This document shows positions 34,736 through 43,364 of a stretch of 64,000 nucleotides of DNA, piece by piece. Each line of letters starts with the position of its first letter. Within the stretch, counting starts at the first letter, position 1. The stretch is taken from positions 1 to 64,000 of the forward strand of contig NZ_JAFFZE010000019.1 in NCBI RefSeq assembly GCF_025165815.1, read 5' to 3'. Both the position numbers and the translations under genes were made by a program. The notes under the pieces are model-generated. The model was not told where the DNA came from. It made no database searches and was given only the letters and a program-made list of their open reading frames with translations. The DNA comes from Actinophytocola gossypii. GTDB lineage: Bacteria; Actinomycetota; Actinomycetes; Mycobacteriales; Pseudonocardiaceae.

Positions 34736-34758
34736 CGGAGGCCGGGAGGTGGGGCCGG

Positions 34759-35244
34759 CTAGCGCCGGGCGAGATCGCGGACGAGGTGTGCCCGGCGTAA
34801 ACCATGCCGGCGCAGGTGGCGCAGGTCCTCGGCGGTGTCGTACATGAGCTGCCGGTGGAAGTAGTTCACGTGCTCAAGCACCGCGAACAGCGCGAAGCCC
34901 AAACCCGGCCAGGTGCCCGCCCCCGGGTCGGCGATCACCGAGTAGCCGGTGAACAGCGACCCGACGGCCAGTACCGGCACGTTGGCCACGCGAGCGACCG
35001 CGAAGGCCCCGGCATGGGGCAGGCGCGGGTCCTGCGCCGCGAGCTGCCGACGCTTGGCCGACCAGTATCCGGCTCCCTCCAGGAGGAGCACGGCGAACAA
35101 CGCGAAGCCAACGCCGTTCGCCACCGTCACCGGGAAGTCGAGCACGCCGAACCAGATCACGGCCTGAAGCGGAATGTTGATCAGCTCCCACGCGGCCAGT
35201 GACCGCAGTCGCCGCCGGATCCAGGTCCGGGAGCGATGATCCAT
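34759..35244 (-). CDS. four-helix membrane protein
   Basis: 161 residues with four membrane helices, a basic N-terminus and a basic C-terminal tail (RHLRRHGLRRAHLVRDLARR). No recognised domain, signal peptide or catalytic motif. Stands between the DnaA-box region and the ABC exporter pair without evident functional link. Confidence 0.7.
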   Translation of the reverse strand: MDHRSRTWIRRRLRSLAAWELINIPLQAVIWFGVLDFPVTVANGVGFALFAVLLLEGAGYWSAKRRQLAAQDPRLPHAGAFAVARVANVPVLAVGSLFTGYSVIADPGAGTWPGLGFALFAVLEHVNYFHRQLMYDTAEDLRHLRRHGLRRAHLVRDLARR

Positions 35245-35299
35245 TCGCGCACTATGTCATGCGCTCCGGCCGGCATCTCCGCCCGACCTCGGGCGGGTC

Positions 35300-36097
35300 T
35301 CATTGCTGACGGCTGTAGGCGCGGACCGCCAGTGGGCAGAACACGACGAAGAGGATCGCGCACCAGATGAGCGTGGTGGTGACGCTGTCGCCGACCGGGG
35401 TGCCGTCGAGGAGGGCGCGGCAGGCGTCCATGGCGTGGCTGACCGGGTTGATCTCGGCCCAGGTCCGGAGCCAGCCGGGGAGGGTCTCGACCGGAGCGGC
35501 CAGGCTGGTGCCGAGTTGCAGGGGCAGGAAGCTGATGAAGCCGATCGCGAGGACGACCTCGGCGCTCCTGACCAGCACGCCGACGAACACCGTCACCCAG
35601 CTGAGGCAGAAGCCGAACGCGATGGCCAGGCCGGCGGCGGCGAGGGCGGCACCGAAACCGCCGGCGGCGCGGAAGCCGAGCAGCGCGCCGAGCGCGAAGA
35701 GGACCGCGACGGCGATCAGGTAGCGGACGAGGTCGGCCAGCACCGAGCCGAGCAGGGGCGCAACCCGGCTGATCGGCAGGCTGCGGAACCGGTCGGTCAC
35801 GCCGTTCTTGAGGTCGAGGTTGATGGCGGTGCCGGTCGAGACCATCCCGGCGAGGCCGGCGCCCATGACGAGGATGCCGGGGAAGAGGTACTGGACGTAC
35901 TCGGCGGTGGAGCCGGCTACCGACCCGCCGAACAGGTACAGGAAGAGCACCAGGAACAGGGCGGGCGTGATGATCCCGTTGATGATCGGGCCGGGGTTGC
36001 GGGCGGTCTTGGCGAGGCTCCGTCGGGCGAGCACGAGGCTGTGCCGGCACCAGGCGAACGGCCTGGTACGCGGTTGTTCGAGGCTGGTGGCGGTCAT
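35300..36097 (-). CDS. ABC-2 type exporter permease, DrrB-like
   Basis: 265 residues with six membrane helices and the ABC-2 pattern near LDLKNGVTDRFRSLPISR and AEINPVSHAMDACR. With the coupled ATPase it forms a daunorubicin-type exporter. Its start overlaps the ATPase stop by 1 nt. Substrate unknown. Confidence 0.93.
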   Translation of the reverse strand: MTATSLEQPRTRPFAWCRHSLVLARRSLAKTARNPGPIINGIITPALFLVLFLYLFGGSVAGSTAEYVQYLFPGILVMGAGLAGMVSTGTAINLDLKNGVTDRFRSLPISRVAPLLGSVLADLVRYLIAVAVLFALGALLGFRAAGGFGAALAAAGLAIAFGFCLSWVTVFVGVLVRSAEVVLAIGFISFLPLQLGTSLAAPVETLPGWLRTWAEINPVSHAMDACRALLDGTPVGDSVTTTLIWCAILFVVFCPLAVRAYSRQQ

Positions 36098-37071
36098 CAG
36101 GCTGCCTTCGTCGGTTCGTGCGGGTCGTTGGCGGTGGTGCCGGGTGCTCCGGTCAGGGCGAGGAAGACCTCGTCGAGGCTCGGCAGGCGCAGCGACAGTT
36201 CGGAGACGGCCACGCGGTGTTCCCGCAGCCGTGCGGTGATCTCGAAGAAGTCCTCGGCGCCGGCCACGGGCACGACCAGTTCGTGCCGGGAGGAGCGCTC
36301 CGGTGTCCGGTCCGCGACGTCGGCCAGTACCGCGGCGGCCGTGCCGGTGTCGGCGGGGTCGTCCACGCGCACCACGATCGTGTGGCCGCCGACCTGGCGC
36401 TTCAGCTCGGCGGGAGTACCGGAGGCGATGACCCGGCCGTGGTCGATCACGGTGACGGCGTCGGCGAGGGCGTCGGCCTCCTCGAGGTACTGGGTGGTCA
36501 GCAGGACGGTGACACCATCGGCGCGCAGGCCGCGGATCAGCTGCCACAGCTCGTCACGTTTGCCCGGATCCAGGCCGACCGACGGCTCGTCGAGGAAGAC
36601 GACCTCGGGGTGTCCGACCATGCTCGCGGCCAGGTCGAGGCGGCGGCGCATGCCACCGGAGTAGCCGGCCACCGGCCTGCCCGCCGCCTCCTCCAGACCG
36701 AAGCGGGCCAGCAACTCGCCCGCGCGCAGGCGCGCTCGCGGTCGAGGCAGGTCGAGCAGCCGGCCGATCATCACCAGGTTCGCCAGCCCGGTCAGCTCCT
36801 CGTCCACACTGGTGTGCTGGCCCGACCATGCGATCCGCCCGCGCACCCGTCCCGGCTGGCGAACCACGTCGAAACCGGCCACCGACGCTCGCCCGCTGTC
36901 GGGACGCAGCAGGGTCGCGAGGATGCGGATCACCGTCGTCTTACCCGCACCGTTGGGCCCCAGCAGGCCGTGCACCTGCCCACGCGGGACGGCCACGCTG
37001 ACCCCGTCCAGCGCGGTGACCTTGCCGAAGCTCTTGGCCAGGCCCTCGGTCTCGAACCCGTGTTCACTCAC
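36097..37071 (-). CDS. ABC exporter ATPase, DrrA-like
   Basis: 324 residues with Walker A GPNGAGKT, signature YSGGMRRR, Walker B VVFLDEPSVGLDP and the C-terminal extension (about 235-324) of daunorubicin-resistance ATPases. Divergent from the TetR-redoxin operon across an 80-bp promoter gap with a TCACT-N7-AGTGA repeat, so the regulator probably controls the exporter. Confidence 0.94.
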   Translation of the reverse strand: MSEHGFETEGLAKSFGKVTALDGVSVAVPRGQVHGLLGPNGAGKTTVIRILATLLRPDSGRASVAGFDVVRQPGRVRGRIAWSGQHTSVDEELTGLANLVMIGRLLDLPRPRARLRAGELLARFGLEEAAGRPVAGYSGGMRRRLDLAASMVGHPEVVFLDEPSVGLDPGKRDELWQLIRGLRADGVTVLLTTQYLEEADALADAVTVIDHGRVIASGTPAELKRQVGGHTIVVRVDDPADTGTAAAVLADVADRTPERSSRHELVVPVAGAEDFFEITARLREHRVAVSELSLRLPSLDEVFLALTGAPGTTANDPHEPTKAA

Positions 37072-37111
37072 CGCGACCTCCTCCTTTCACATGTCGTCAT
37101 CATCTGGATTT

Positions 37112-37128
37112 TCACTGTATCCTAGTGA
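37112..37128. promoter_or_regulatory. inverted repeat in the exporter/TetR promoter
   Basis: TCACT (37112-37116) and AGTGA (37124-37128) flank a 7-bp spacer containing TATCCT, a possible -10 for the TetR gene. Candidate operator for the adjacent TetR-redoxin regulator. Confidence 0.55.
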
Positions 37129-37151
37129 TCGGAGTTCGTGGAAGGAACGTG

Positions 37152-38273
37152 ATGGTTCGACTGACCCGCGCGCAGCAGCAGGAACGCACGCGCGCGTCCG
37201 TGCTGGCCGCGGCGCGGACGGAGTTCACCGAGCACGGCTACGGGCCGGCGAAGGTCGACCGGATCGCCGAGCGGGCCGAGCTGACGCGGGGCGCGGTCTA
37301 CTCGAACTTCCCGAGCAAACGCGCGCTGTACCTGGCGGTGCTGATCGACCTGGTCGAGAACGCCGCCGCCGGTGCGCCTTCGACGCCGCCGAGGTCGCCG
37401 GTCGACGCGCTGGGCGGGTTCGCCCGGGCCTGGCTGGAACGGCTGCCGCTGGCCGACGACACGACGTCCGGCGGGCGCCTGCGGCTCCGCTCGCTGGACG
37501 GCGTCCTCGATGACGGGCACGGACGCGAGGTGCTGGCACAGATCGTCCGGCTGGAGACCCTGCTGCTCGCCATCGCGCTGGAGTCGTGCGAGCCGGCGCG
37601 TGCGGAACCGGTGCGTCGGGTACGGCTGGCCGCGCTGGTGCTGACGCTGCTGGACGGCGCGTCCCGCCTGGCCGAGACCGCACCGGGGTCGATCGACCCC
37701 TTCGACGTGGCACGCGCGTGTCAGCACCTGGCCGGAATCGACCTCGCCGACGCCTGGGCGCCGCCGCACCTGCCCTACGTCGCCCCCGCGCGACCGTGCC
37801 GGGACACCTGGGATCCCCCCGACGGCCTCGCGGACCGGATCAGCGGGAACCCGGTCCACCTCGGCGCCGACGGCCTGGTCACGGTGCTGGGAGCCGGGCG
37901 TCTCGGCGCCGCCGAGGAAGCCGTGCGGTCCGCACCTTCCGGCGAGCAGGTAACGGTGGTCGTCGTCGTGCGCGATCCCGCCGAGACCGGGCGGCTCGTC
38001 CGGCTCAGGATCGCCGACCTGACCGGATGTCTGCGGCGGGTGTTCCCCACTGCCGCGTTGCCGCCCCTGCGCCTGCTGCTCGACGAGCACGGCACGGTCG
38101 CCGCCGCGCTCGGAATCCCGGTTCCCGACGACGAGGCCGACGACGAGACCGAGGCCGCGGTGCGCGTCCGGGACGGCGCGATCGTCGCCCGCGCCCACGG
38201 TCGGGGCGCGGCCCATGCCGCGGCGACCGCCCATGCCCCGAACACCACGCAACCGAGGAAGACCCGACGATGA
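37152..38273 (+). CDS. TetR regulator fused to a redoxin-like domain
   Basis: 373 residues. Residues about 8-55 are a TetR HTH (FTEHGYGPAKVDRIAERAEL, GAVYSNFPSKRALY); 60-210 form the usual helical domain. The C-terminal part (about 230-360) looks like a thioredoxin/AhpC fold: VVVVRDPAETGRLVRLRIAD, LLLDEHGTVAAALGIP and VRVRDGAIVARAHGRG, but without a clear CxxC. A ligand- or redox-sensing extension is inferred. ATG 37152 has AAGGA 6 nt upstream; it is coupled to the next gene by ATGA. Confidence 0.8.
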   Translation: MVRLTRAQQQERTRASVLAAARTEFTEHGYGPAKVDRIAERAELTRGAVYSNFPSKRALYLAVLIDLVENAAAGAPSTPPRSPVDALGGFARAWLERLPLADDTTSGGRLRLRSLDGVLDDGHGREVLAQIVRLETLLLAIALESCEPARAEPVRRVRLAALVLTLLDGASRLAETAPGSIDPFDVARACQHLAGIDLADAWAPPHLPYVAPARPCRDTWDPPDGLADRISGNPVHLGADGLVTVLGAGRLGAAEEAVRSAPSGEQVTVVVVVRDPAETGRLVRLRIADLTGCLRRVFPTAALPPLRLLLDEHGTVAAALGIPVPDDEADDETEAAVRVRDGAIVARAHGRGAAHAAATAHAPNTTQPRKTRR

Positions 38274-38881
38274 CGCATCCCGATCCGCACCTCCTGGTGC
38301 TGCACGCCCTTCGCTACGTCGGCTTCGCCGGCTCCGGCCGCATCGCCGCCGCGACGGGGCTGCGCGAGTCCGATGTGGAGTCCGAGCTGATCGACCTCGC
38401 GGTCGCCGGTCTCGTCACCCACCTGCCCGGCGACTTCGGCGGATGGGGACTGACCGACACCGGCCGCGTCGCGGACGCCGAGCGGATCACCGACGAACTC
38501 GAGTCGGCCGGTGCCCGCGCCGCGGTGACCAAGGCGTTCGACGACTTCCTCGTGCTCAACCCGGAACTGCTCGACCTGTGCACGGCGTGGCAACTCCGGT
38601 CCCTCGACGGTGTGACGACCGTCAACGACCACAGCGACCCGGCCTACGACGCCCGCGTCCTCGACCGGTTCGCCGAGTTCCACGAGCGTGCCGTCGTCGT
38701 CTGCGCCGAACTGTCCTCGGCCCTGCCCCGGTTCGGCCGTTACCGGACCCGCCTCGGCGAAGCCCTCGATCGCGCCAACTCCGGCGCGTTGGAGTACGTG
38801 GCCGACGGCACCGAGTCGTACCACGCGGTGTGGGCCCAGCTGCACGAAGACCTGCTCGCCACCCTGGGAATCCCGCGATGA
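38270..38881 (+). CDS. winged-helix-like protein coupled to a truncated PPDK
   Basis: 203 residues. The N-terminal 70 residues read as a winged helix (LHALRYVGFAGSGRIAAATG, LVTHLPGDFGGWGLTDTGR); the rest is helical and acidic. Not a clear match to a named family. Translation is coupled on both sides (ATGA overlaps), so it is likely a stoichiometric partner of the PPDK-like enzyme: adaptor, phospho-acceptor or regulator. Confidence 0.75.
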   Translation: MTHPDPHLLVLHALRYVGFAGSGRIAAATGLRESDVESELIDLAVAGLVTHLPGDFGGWGLTDTGRVADAERITDELESAGARAAVTKAFDDFLVLNPELLDLCTAWQLRSLDGVTTVNDHSDPAYDARVLDRFAEFHERAVVVCAELSSALPRFGRYRTRLGEALDRANSGALEYVADGTESYHAVWAQLHEDLLATLGIPR

Positions 38882-40260
38882 GGTGGATCCGCCCGCTCTC
38901 CGCCCGGACCGACGAACCGGTCGAGCTGGTGGGCGGCAAGGCACACGGTCTCACCGTCCTGCACCGGCTCGGGTTGCCGGTGCCCGCCGGTTTCGTCGTC
39001 ACCACGGAGGCGTGTCGCGCGTTCCGCCGGGACGGCAGGTTGCCCGACGGGCTCGGCCACGAACTCGCGACCGCCGTCGCCGACCTCGAAGCCGCCACCG
39101 GACGGGAGTTCGGCGGCGCCCAGGACCCGTTGACGGTGTCCGTCCGTTCCGGGGCGGCCGTGTCGATGCCCGGCATGATGTGCACGATCCTCAACCTCGA
39201 CGCGGCCCGGCGGCTGGAGCGGGCGGTGGCGGCCGTGTTCTCGTCCTGGGACACCCCGCGCGCGCGGACCTACCGCGAACTGCACGACATCCCGCACGAT
39301 CTCGGCACGGCCGCGATCGTCCAGGCGATGGTGTTCGGGAACCGCGACGACCACAGCGGTACCGGAGTCGCGTTCAGCCGCGATCCCAACACCGGCGCGA
39401 ACGTCCCGTTCGGTGACGTCCTGTTCGGACACCAGGGTGATGCCGTCGTCTCCGGCGGCACGCCGACCCGGCCGCTGCGCGAACTCGCCGACCGGGAGCC
39501 AGGGGTGTGGACCGGTCTGCTCGATGCGCTGAGCCGGGCCGAGGGCCACTACCGCGACGCGTGCTATGTCGAGTTCACCTTCCAGTCGGGCGAACTGTGG
39601 CTGCTGCAGGTGCGGCCGGGCCGGTTCGTCGGAGCCGCCGCCGTCCGCGTCGCCACCGACCTCGTCGACGAGCGCGTGCTCGGGCGGAACGAAGCGCTGC
39701 TCAGGGTGTCACCGCACCATCTCCGGCACGTCCGCACACCGCGAATAGCCATGACCGAGGAGGTCGACATCCTGGCCAGGGGGCTGGGCGCGTGTCCCGG
39801 TGTCGCGGCCGGCCGGGTGGCGACCACGGTCGACAGCGCGGTACGCATGGCGGCCGAAGGCCCGGTCGTCCTGGTGCGTCCGGAGACCTCGCCACAGGAC
39901 ATGAGTGGCCTGGCCGCCGCCACCGGCATCGTCACCGCCCGCGGCGGGCCGGCCAGCCACGCCGCGGTCGTCGCACGGGCGATGGGAAAGCCGGCTGTCG
40001 TGGGGATCGGCGACCTCGACGTCGACACGACCTCGGTGCGCGCCGATGGACGCACCATCGGCGAGGGCACCATGGTCACCATCGACGGGACCAGCGGCGA
40101 CGTCGCCCTCGGCCGCCCCCGCGTCGTCACGTCCGCGGCGGACGCGCACCTGCACCGGCTGCTGGAGTGGGCCGACGAGGTGTCGGGGAACCACACCGAA
40201 CGCGACGAGGCCCGACGCCTCAGCGCCGCCCAGGCCGTCCTCCGTCGCGACCAGCGGTGA
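38878..40260 (+). CDS. truncated pyruvate-phosphate-dikinase-like protein
   Basis: 460 residues, about half of PPDK. Residues 1-270 match the PPDK ATP-grasp domain (GGKAHGLTVLHRLGLPVPAG, VSVRSGAAVSMPGM, VFGNRDDHSGTGVAFSRDP); about 295-420 are the phospho-His swivel domain with catalytic His361 in GGPASHAAVVARAMG. The PEP/pyruvate barrel is absent, as is the rifampin-binding domain of rifampin phosphotransferases. It could phosphorylate His361 from ATP, but the acceptor must come from another protein. Last gene of the TetR operon. Confidence 0.85.
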   Translation: MRWIRPLSARTDEPVELVGGKAHGLTVLHRLGLPVPAGFVVTTEACRAFRRDGRLPDGLGHELATAVADLEAATGREFGGAQDPLTVSVRSGAAVSMPGMMCTILNLDAARRLERAVAAVFSSWDTPRARTYRELHDIPHDLGTAAIVQAMVFGNRDDHSGTGVAFSRDPNTGANVPFGDVLFGHQGDAVVSGGTPTRPLRELADREPGVWTGLLDALSRAEGHYRDACYVEFTFQSGELWLLQVRPGRFVGAAAVRVATDLVDERVLGRNEALLRVSPHHLRHVRTPRIAMTEEVDILARGLGACPGVAAGRVATTVDSAVRMAAEGPVVLVRPETSPQDMSGLAAATGIVTARGGPASHAAVVARAMGKPAVVGIGDLDVDTTSVRADGRTIGEGTMVTIDGTSGDVALGRPRVVTSAADAHLHRLLEWADEVSGNHTERDEARRLSAAQAVLRRDQR

Positions 40261-40263
40261 GGG

Positions 40264-40851
40264 TCACGGCCGCGCGCCGGGCCCGAACCCGGTCCACCGC
40301 AGCTCGGCCGGAAGGTGGCCCATGTCGTTGTAGGACAACAGGGTCGGTGCCAGCCCGGCGCGGTACTCGATCGCGGTCAGCGCCGTGTTCCCGCAGCTGA
40401 GCCCCAGCCACCGCACGGCCGGCGCGTCGAGGGCGTGCCGCACCAGCCAGGCCACCGGGTAGGCGTGGGTGATCAGGACCTCGTGGGTCTCGGTGTCGGC
40501 GGGACGGGCGAACCTGGCGATCAGCGCCTCCGCGCCGCGCGCGCCGGAAGCGGCTTCCTCGGCGTCGTACCCGTCGAAGAACCCCGCCCACGCGGGCGGC
40601 GGATCGTCCGGCACGAACGGCACGTGGTCGATCAGCTCGGCCGCTTCCCGCACGGCAGTGCTCGGCAGGTGCTCGCCCACGATCCGCGCGCACGCCGCCG
40701 CCCGAGGCAGCGGGGAGTGCCACACGGCATCGATCGGCAGACCCGCCAGGCGCTCGCCGAGCAGTTCCGACTGCCGCCGCCCGACGTCGGTCAGCTCGCC
40801 GAACGGGTCCGCGGCGCCGTGGCGCACCGCGTACACATGTCGAGTCGCCAC
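40264..40851 (-). CDS. histidine phosphatase family protein
   Basis: 195 residues. The RHG motif (VRHGAAD) near the N-terminus, SPLPRAAACARIV with the second Arg, and a C-terminal ITHAYPVAWLV supply the phosphoglycerate-mutase-like catalytic core. Cytosolic phosphatase of unknown substrate. GTG 40851 has TATGCT 6 nt upstream, fitting a leaderless transcript. Convergent with the PPDK-like gene (3-nt gap). Confidence 0.88.
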   Translation of the reverse strand: MATRHVYAVRHGAADPFGELTDVGRRQSELLGERLAGLPIDAVWHSPLPRAAACARIVGEHLPSTAVREAAELIDHVPFVPDDPPPAWAGFFDGYDAEEAASGARGAEALIARFARPADTETHEVLITHAYPVAWLVRHALDAPAVRWLGLSCGNTALTAIEYRAGLAPTLLSYNDMGHLPAELRWTGFGPGARP

Positions 40852-40894
40852 CAACTCAGCATATGTACGACATCCCGATGTTCACAACATCCGA

Positions 40895-41116
40895 TCAGCG
40901 GCCGACGCGGTGGTGGTGGGTGGCGAGGTGGTCGCCGACGATCAGCAGGCAGGCCAGGCAGCGCGGGCCCGCGTGGGTTCTGGTCAGGCGGTTGTACGGG
41001 ACACTGTGCGTGCAGGCGGCCTCCACGAAGCTCGCGGGGCGGTCCGACCTCGCGAAGGCGTGCAGGCGTTCGTCGTAGCGGGACAGTTGCCAGATCCACT
41101 TGTCGCACTCGGACAT
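40895..41116 (-). CDS. small Cys/His-rich protein
   Basis: 73 residues: MSECDKWIWQLSRYDERLHA, ACTHSVP and GPRCLACLLIVGDHLATHHH. The Cys and His spacing (C4, C35/H37, C53/C56, H63 onward) suggests a zinc-binding fold. Not recognised as a named family. A palindrome ATGCAA-T-TTGCAT lies just upstream. Confidence 0.65.
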   Translation of the reverse strand: MSECDKWIWQLSRYDERLHAFARSDRPASFVEAACTHSVPYNRLTRTHAGPRCLACLLIVGDHLATHHHRVGR

Positions 41117-41148
41117 GCGGGTGGGACCGCGCGACCTTCCGGCGATGA

Positions 41149-41161
41149 TGCAATTTGCATA
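41149..41161. promoter_or_regulatory. ATGCAA-T-TTGCAT palindrome
   Basis: A 13-bp perfect inverted repeat between the small Cys/His-rich gene (its start 41116) and the pckG terminator. Candidate operator for the small gene; the regulator is unknown. Confidence 0.45.
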
Positions 41162-41166
41162 ACGAA

Positions 41167-41204
41167 CGGCCAGGGACCACTCGAACGAGTGACCCCTGGC
41201 CGTC
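41167..41204 (-). terminator. terminator of pckG
   Basis: Arms 41167-41184 and 41187-41204 pair over 18 bp with two mismatches and a 2-nt spacer in the loop; it begins 12 nt beyond the pckG stop. Confidence 0.75.
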
Positions 41205-41216
41205 CGCGGTCAACCC

Positions 41217-43040
41217 TCAGGCGAGGCGCTGCTTGAGCACCTCCAGCTCCTCACGCAGCAGCGTCGGGAGCTTGTCGCCGATCTTGGCGAACCACTCCTC
41301 GATCATCGGGATCTCCGCGCGCCACTCGTCGGCATCGACGCGCAGGGCCGCCTCGATGTCGTCCTTCGACGCGTCCAGGCCCGAGAGGTCCAGGTCGTCG
41401 ACGGTCGGCACGTAGCCGATGGGGGTCTCCTGCGCGGCCGCGGTGCCCTCGATGCGCTCGATGGCCCACTTCAGCACCCGGGAGTTCTCCCCGAAGCCCG
41501 GCCACAGGAACTTGCGGTCGTCCCCGCGCCGGAACCAGTTCACGTAGAAGATCTTCGGCAGCTTCGCCGCGTCCGCCCGCTTGCCGGTGTCGATCCAGTG
41601 CTGGAAGTAGTCACCCGCGTGGTAGCCGATGAACGGGAGCATCGCCATCGGGTCGCGCCGGACCACGCCGACCTTGCCCTTGGCGGCCGCGGTGGTCTCC
41701 GACGACAGGGTGGCGCCCATGAACGTGCCGTGCTGCCAGTCGCGGGACTCGGTGACCAGCGGGATCGTGTTCGCCCGGCGGCCGCCGAAGAAGATCGCCG
41801 AGATCGGCACGCCCTGGGGGTCGTCCCACTCCGAGGCCAGGATCGGGCACTGGGACATCGGCGTGCAGTACCGGGAGTTCGGGTGCGAGGACGGCTCGTC
41901 CGAGTCCGGGGTCCAGTCGCGCTTCTTCCACGACGTCAGGTGCGCGGGCGGCTCGCCCATGCCCTCCCACCAGATGTCACCGTCGTCGGTCAGGGCGACG
42001 TTGGTGAACAGCGAGTTGCCGCGCTCGACGGTGCGCATGGCGTTCGGGTTGGTGTGGTAGTCGGTGCCGGGCGCGACGCCGAAGAAGCCGGCCTCCGGGT
42101 TGACCGCGTACAGCCGGCCGTCCTCGCCGAAGCGCATCCAGGCGATGTCGTCACCGAGCGTCTCGACCTTCCAGCCGGGGATCGTCGGCTCCAGCATCGC
42201 CAGGTTGGTCTTGCCGCACGCGCTGGGGAACGCGGCCGCGACGTAGTGCACCTTCTGCTCGGGCGAGATCAGCTTGAGGATCAGCATGTGCTCGGCCAGC
42301 CAGCCCTCGTCCCGGCCGATCGCCGAGGCGATCCGCAGCGAGTAGCACTTCTTGCCGAGCAGCGCGTTCCCGCCGTAACCGGAGCCGTAGCTCCAGATCT
42401 CCCGCTCCTCGGGGAAGTGGGTGATGTACTTGGTCTCGTTGCACGGCCACGGCACGTCCTGCTCACCCGGCTCCAGCGGCATGCCGACCGAGTGCAGGCA
42501 GGGCACGAAGTCACGCTCGGTGCCGTCGGCGTCGACGAACTTCTCCAACGCCTTCGTGCCCATCCTGGTCATGATCCGCATCGAGGTCACGACGTAGGCC
42601 GAGTCGGTGATCTCCACGCCCAGCATCGGCTTCTCCGCCGACAGCGGGCCCATGCAGAACGGGATCACGTACATCGTCCGGCCACGCATCGAGCCGCGGT
42701 ACAGCTCGGTCATGATCGACTTCATCTCGGCCGGGTCCATCCAGTTGTTGGTCGGACCCGCGTCGGCCGGGTCGACCGAGCAGATGAACGTCCGCTCCTC
42801 CACCCGCGCGACGTCGTCGGGGTCGGACGCGGCCCAGAACGAGTTCGGCTTCTTCTCGAGACGGGTGAACGTGCCGGACTCCACGAGCTCGGTGGTCAAC
42901 CGGTCCCACTCCGCGTCGGAACCGTCGACCCAGACCACCTCGTCCGGCGTCGTCAGCTCGGCCACCTCGCGAACCCATGACAGGAGTCGCTGGTGCGTTG
43001 TCGGTGCGTTGTCCACACCTGGAATTGCCACTGCCGTCAT
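41217..43040 (-). CDS. pckG: phosphoenolpyruvate carboxykinase (GTP)
   Basis: 607 residues, full length. P-loop-like [11 protein letters not shown] binds GTP; the Mn/substrate residues lie in segments such as [16 protein letters not shown] and WIDTGKR. Converts oxaloacetate plus GTP to PEP (gluconeogenesis). ATG 43040 with AGGAG about 10 nt upstream matches the family N-terminus; the frame runs further upstream only because of G+C bias. Confidence 0.97.
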   Translation of the reverse strand: MTAVAIPGVDNAPTTHQRLLSWVREVAELTTPDEVVWVDGSDAEWDRLTTELVESGTFTRLEKKPNSFWAASDPDDVARVEERTFICSVDPADAGPTNNWMDPAEMKSIMTELYRGSMRGRTMYVIPFCMGPLSAEKPMLGVEITDSAYVVTSMRIMTRMGTKALEKFVDADGTERDFVPCLHSVGMPLEPGEQDVPWPCNETKYITHFPEEREIWSYGSGYGGNALLGKKCYSLRIASAIGRDEGWLAEHMLILKLISPEQKVHYVAAAFPSACGKTNLAMLEPTIPGWKVETLGDDIAWMRFGEDGRLYAVNPEAGFFGVAPGTDYHTNPNAMRTVERGNSLFTNVALTDDGDIWWEGMGEPPAHLTSWKKRDWTPDSDEPSSHPNSRYCTPMSQCPILASEWDDPQGVPISAIFFGGRRANTIPLVTESRDWQHGTFMGATLSSETTAAAKGKVGVVRRDPMAMLPFIGYHAGDYFQHWIDTGKRADAAKLPKIFYVNWFRRGDDRKFLWPGFGENSRVLKWAIERIEGTAAAQETPIGYVPTVDDLDLSGLDASKDDIEAALRVDADEWRAEIPMIEEWFAKIGDKLPTLLREELEVLKQRLA

Positions 43041-43300
43041 CTCGCTTCGTCTCCTGACTGACGCCGAAAACCAGAACAGGACCCCGCTGTCCTGCCGCGC
43101 CGTGCGCGCTGTCGGACCTCGGCGTCCTGCGTGAACGGCGAAAGCCCCGTCCGGAGTCTCGGACGGGTCATGCCGCGTTGGGGATACGAAGAGGTTAACC
43201 AGCTGAACGGGAATCAACCGAACCCTGACGAGTCTCGTGCGTCACAGGACCGATTCGGGAATCGATTCAGCACACGAATGCCCGTCGAATGACCCGGACG
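43041..43300 (-). promoter_or_regulatory. pckG leader with hairpin
   Basis: 260 bp upstream of pckG. A perfect 8-bp hairpin (43146-43153 with 43160-43167) sits about 105 nt before the start, and TTGTCCACA (a DnaA-box match) occurs inside the coding start near 43009. No riboswitch class was recognised; the hairpin may stabilise or attenuate the message. Confidence 0.4.
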
Positions 43301-43304
43301 AACA

Positions 43305-43340
43305 AAACGATCCCGGCGGAGACGCCCGCCGGGATCGTTT
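43305..43340. terminator. bidirectional terminator
   Basis: A perfect 15-bp stem, 43305-43319 with 43326-43340, and a 6-nt loop, flanked by A-rich and T-rich ends. It lies 25 bp beyond the stop of the acidic-repeat gene (minus strand) and closes the dynamin-operon side. Confidence 0.9.
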
Positions 43341-43364
43341 GTGTTGACCGATTTCGAGAAGGAT

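Noticed and set aside
34545-34758. oriC
   Set aside because: DnaA boxes cluster here, but dnaA, dnaN and an AT-rich unwinding element are absent and the boxes are few.
38878-40260. full pyruvate phosphate dikinase or rifampin phosphotransferase
   Set aside because: The protein is 460 residues; both enzymes are about 865-875. The C-terminal or central acceptor domains are missing.
43146-43167. riboswitch upstream of pckG
   Set aside because: Only one small hairpin is visible; no conserved aptamer pattern was recognised.
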